Positions 5,678 through 7,150 of a stretch of 7,150 nucleotides of DNA are shown here, in pieces. The DNA lies in assembly GCA_903827085.1 (NCBI GenBank), contig CAIKHC010000259.1, forward strand, positions 1 through 7,150, written 5' to 3'. Every line of letters starts with the position of its first letter. Position 1 is the stretch's first letter. A model generated the notes under the pieces. The model worked only from the letters and a program-made list of their open reading frames with translations, did no database searches and had not been told where the DNA came from. The position numbers were made by a program, and so were the translations under genes. This DNA is from an uncultured Candidatus Nemicrothrix sp. (GTDB taxonomy: Bacteria; Actinomycetota; Acidimicrobiia; Acidimicrobiales; Acidimicrobilacustridaceae).

Positions 5678-7150
5678 TCACTCTGATCGTGGAGGTCTGA
5701 GTTTCGAACGCAGGACTTCGAAATGATTGGTTGCGAACCACCACGAGAGTGCGAGCAGAATCCCCGACAACCAAATGACGGGCATGGGACCAATGACGGT
5801 CGCGATCGTGTCGCCCGATCGGAGCATGACGTCTTGTTGAAGCACAACTTGTTCCGAAATTGAGGTTCGCTTCAGAACGTCTCCTGAAGGATTGACGATT
5901 GCGGAGAAACCAGTTGGAGCGGCTTGCAGAACCCATCGACCAGTTTCAATTGCGCGGAGTTGGCTTGAAGCAACTTGCTGCGTTTGCACCTGAGTCAGCC
6001 AGTAACTCGAACCGTTGGTGGGATTAAGAAGAATCTGCCCACCGTGCAGCACCCCGTCGCGTCCTCGGTTTGTAAAAAAGATTTCCCAGGAAATTGCGAG
6101 AGCAAGGTCGCCGGCAGGCGTTCGGACGATCGCAGGTTCAGTGCCTGCTCGTGCATCACGAACAGGAATGCCGGTGTTGGATCCGGCAACGCTTTCGATG
6201 AGCCCACGAAGAGGCACGAATTCGCCGAAGGGAACGCGCCGGACCTTGTCGTATCGCCCTCCGGTGCTGCCATCGGGGAGATAGACAATCGACGCGTTCG
6301 CGAAGCTTGACGAATCGAGTACCTCTGTAATTCCTGCAACAAGTGTCGTGTTGAGGTCTTTGGCGAGGGCAGAGAGCTCAGCGTTTTCCCTTGCAGTTGT
6401 GAGTAGCGAGTCAACGGCAACAACGTTCTCGGGCCAAACAACAAGATCAACTGGAGTCGTGACCAGCGAAGTGGCTTCGACATGTCGGTCGAAGACGTCT
6501 CGGGGATCAGTTTCGCTTGCGCGGGTTCCTTGTGGTCCGCCGCCCTGAACAACTGCGGCGTTGATGGTGCGAATGTCATGCCCAGTTGGAGCGACGATGG
6601 CAACGAGCCAAAGTGCAACAACCCCGGCGAGTGCAGCGGCGGCAACGATGTGACGTCGTTCCCATGCTGCCGACAGCGCGACCCCGATCACGGCGACTGC
6701 GAACGTCACCCCGACGGCGCAGAGCACGCGGGCAATTTGGCCAAGTGGAGCGCTTGCCTGACCCATAGCGGTTGTTGCAAGTGGAACTCCACCAAAGGGG
6801 AAGGTGCATCGAGCGGCTTCGGCCAACGTGAACGCGGCGGGTAGGGCGAGCCACCGGACCCATGCGGACGAGCTACGTCCGGGTACCGCAAGTCCTGCAA
6901 CGCCGACGTAGAGACTGAAGACCACGATGGCAATGACGTACCCGGGAGCGGTGAGATCAACCATCCACAACATCGATGGGGTGAACCACGCAGCGGCGAA
7001 CACGGCGGAACGGACGATGCGGGCCCGCGGCTTCGCGTTGCGTAACAGCCGATCCCACATAGCGATGCCGAGAAATGCAAGCGGCCACCAGCCCCAAGGG
7101 GGAACCGAGGCGGCAAGGCAGAGTCCGGCGATAACGGCGCGTAGGAGTGC
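5678..7150 (-). CDS. lnt: Apolipoprotein N-acyltransferase (Lnt), 5' end outside the window
   Basis: Lnt adds the third acyl chain to the N-terminal Cys of lipoproteins in the cytoplasmic membrane. The frame is open from the right edge: 30 codons before the ATG at 7058-7060 still read as typical Lnt N-terminus (GLCLAASVPPWGWWPLAFLG), so that ATG is internal and the true start is beyond 7150. Numbering from the edge gives 490 residues. Several membrane helices fill about 1-188, the nitrilase-fold domain spans about 195-440, and a last helix lies at about 452-473. In the triad, VVWPEN supplies Glu241 and YDKVRRVPFGEFVP supplies Lys302 plus the further conserved Glu310. The third member, Cys in the family pattern I-C-[YF]-E, is here ISWE with Ser354 (codon TCC, 6089-6091). 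The downstream NPTNGSSYWLTQVQTQQ and RAIETGRW are normal Lnt motifs. The frame is intact, so it is not an obvious pseudogene. The missing Cys leaves activity in doubt. The nearest downstream gene, 99 bp away, is the GT4. Confidence 0.88.
   Translation of the reverse strand, partial: ALLRAVIAGLCLAASVPPWGWWPLAFLGIAMWDRLLRNAKPRARIVRSAVFAAAWFTPSMLWMVDLTAPGYVIAIVVFSLYVGVAGLAVPGRSSSAWVRWLALPAAFTLAEAARCTFPFGGVPLATTAMGQASAPLGQIARVLCAVGVTFAVAVIGVALSAAWERRHIVAAAALAGVVALWLVAIVAPTGHDIRTINAAVVQGGGPQGTRASETDPRDVFDRHVEATSLVTTPVDLVVWPENVVAVDSLLTTARENAELSALAKDLNTTLVAGITEVLDSSSFANASIVYLPDGSTGGRYDKVRRVPFGEFVPLRGLIESVAGSNTGIPVRDARAGTEPAIVRTPAGDLALAISWEIFFTNRGRDGVLHGGQILLNPTNGSSYWLTQVQTQQVASSQLRAIETGRWVLQAAPTGFSAIVNPSGDVLKRTSISEQVVLQQDVMLRSGDTIATVIGPMPVIWLSGILLALSWWFATNHFEVLRSKLRPPRSE

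Noticed and set aside
5678..7060. Taking the ATG at 7058-7060 as the lnt start
   Set aside because: The frame stays open to the right edge and the 30 upstream codons read as normal Lnt N-terminal membrane sequence, so the gene is truncated by the window, not started there.

Overview
The window looks like a chromosomal piece of a moderately GC-rich actinobacterium, most likely of the Acidimicrobiia type. This is inference: it rests on the style of the cell-envelope proteins, the frequent GTG starts, and a base composition that ran from about 48 to 65 % GC in the few lines I counted by hand. The DNA is densely coded, with no rRNA, tRNA, insertion sequence or CRISPR array that I can see.

Layout. 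The left edge holds the last 66 codons of a family 1 glycoside hydrolase (+ strand, ends at 201), followed by a tight hairpin. Next come two close-packed + strand genes, a GtrA-type four-helix membrane protein (296-799) and a Methyltransf_24-like SAM methyltransferase (803-1423). They run head-on into a five-gene minus-strand series that fills the rest of the window. In transcription order this is apolipoprotein N-acyltransferase (lnt, 5' end beyond the right edge), a family 4 glycosyltransferase, a small class I SAM methyltransferase, an alpha/alpha-toroid protein with a terpene-cyclase-like QW motif, and an HtrL/YibB (WlaTC)-like protein. The convergent genes overlap by the four bases CTAG, which supply the stop codon of both.

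How the genes may work together. The minus-strand genes downstream of lnt are spaced by 3 nt, by an ATGA overlap and by 5 nt, so they are very probably co-translated. From memory, the glycosyltransferase, the small methyltransferase, the toroid protein and the convergent methyltransferase recur as neighbours in actinobacteria without an assigned pathway. GtrA proteins are linked to polyprenyl-phosphate sugar translocation and Lnt acylates lipoproteins in the membrane. I therefore infer that the window encodes synthesis or decoration of an envelope glycoconjugate, perhaps lipid-linked. The product cannot be read from the sequence.

Most notable points: the Lnt homologue has Ser where the catalytic Cys of the family should be; the GT4/methyltransferase/toroid set is an uncharacterised module, here with an HtrL-like gene attached; and a perfect 7-bp-arm palindrome lies in the only sizeable gap of the minus-strand series.
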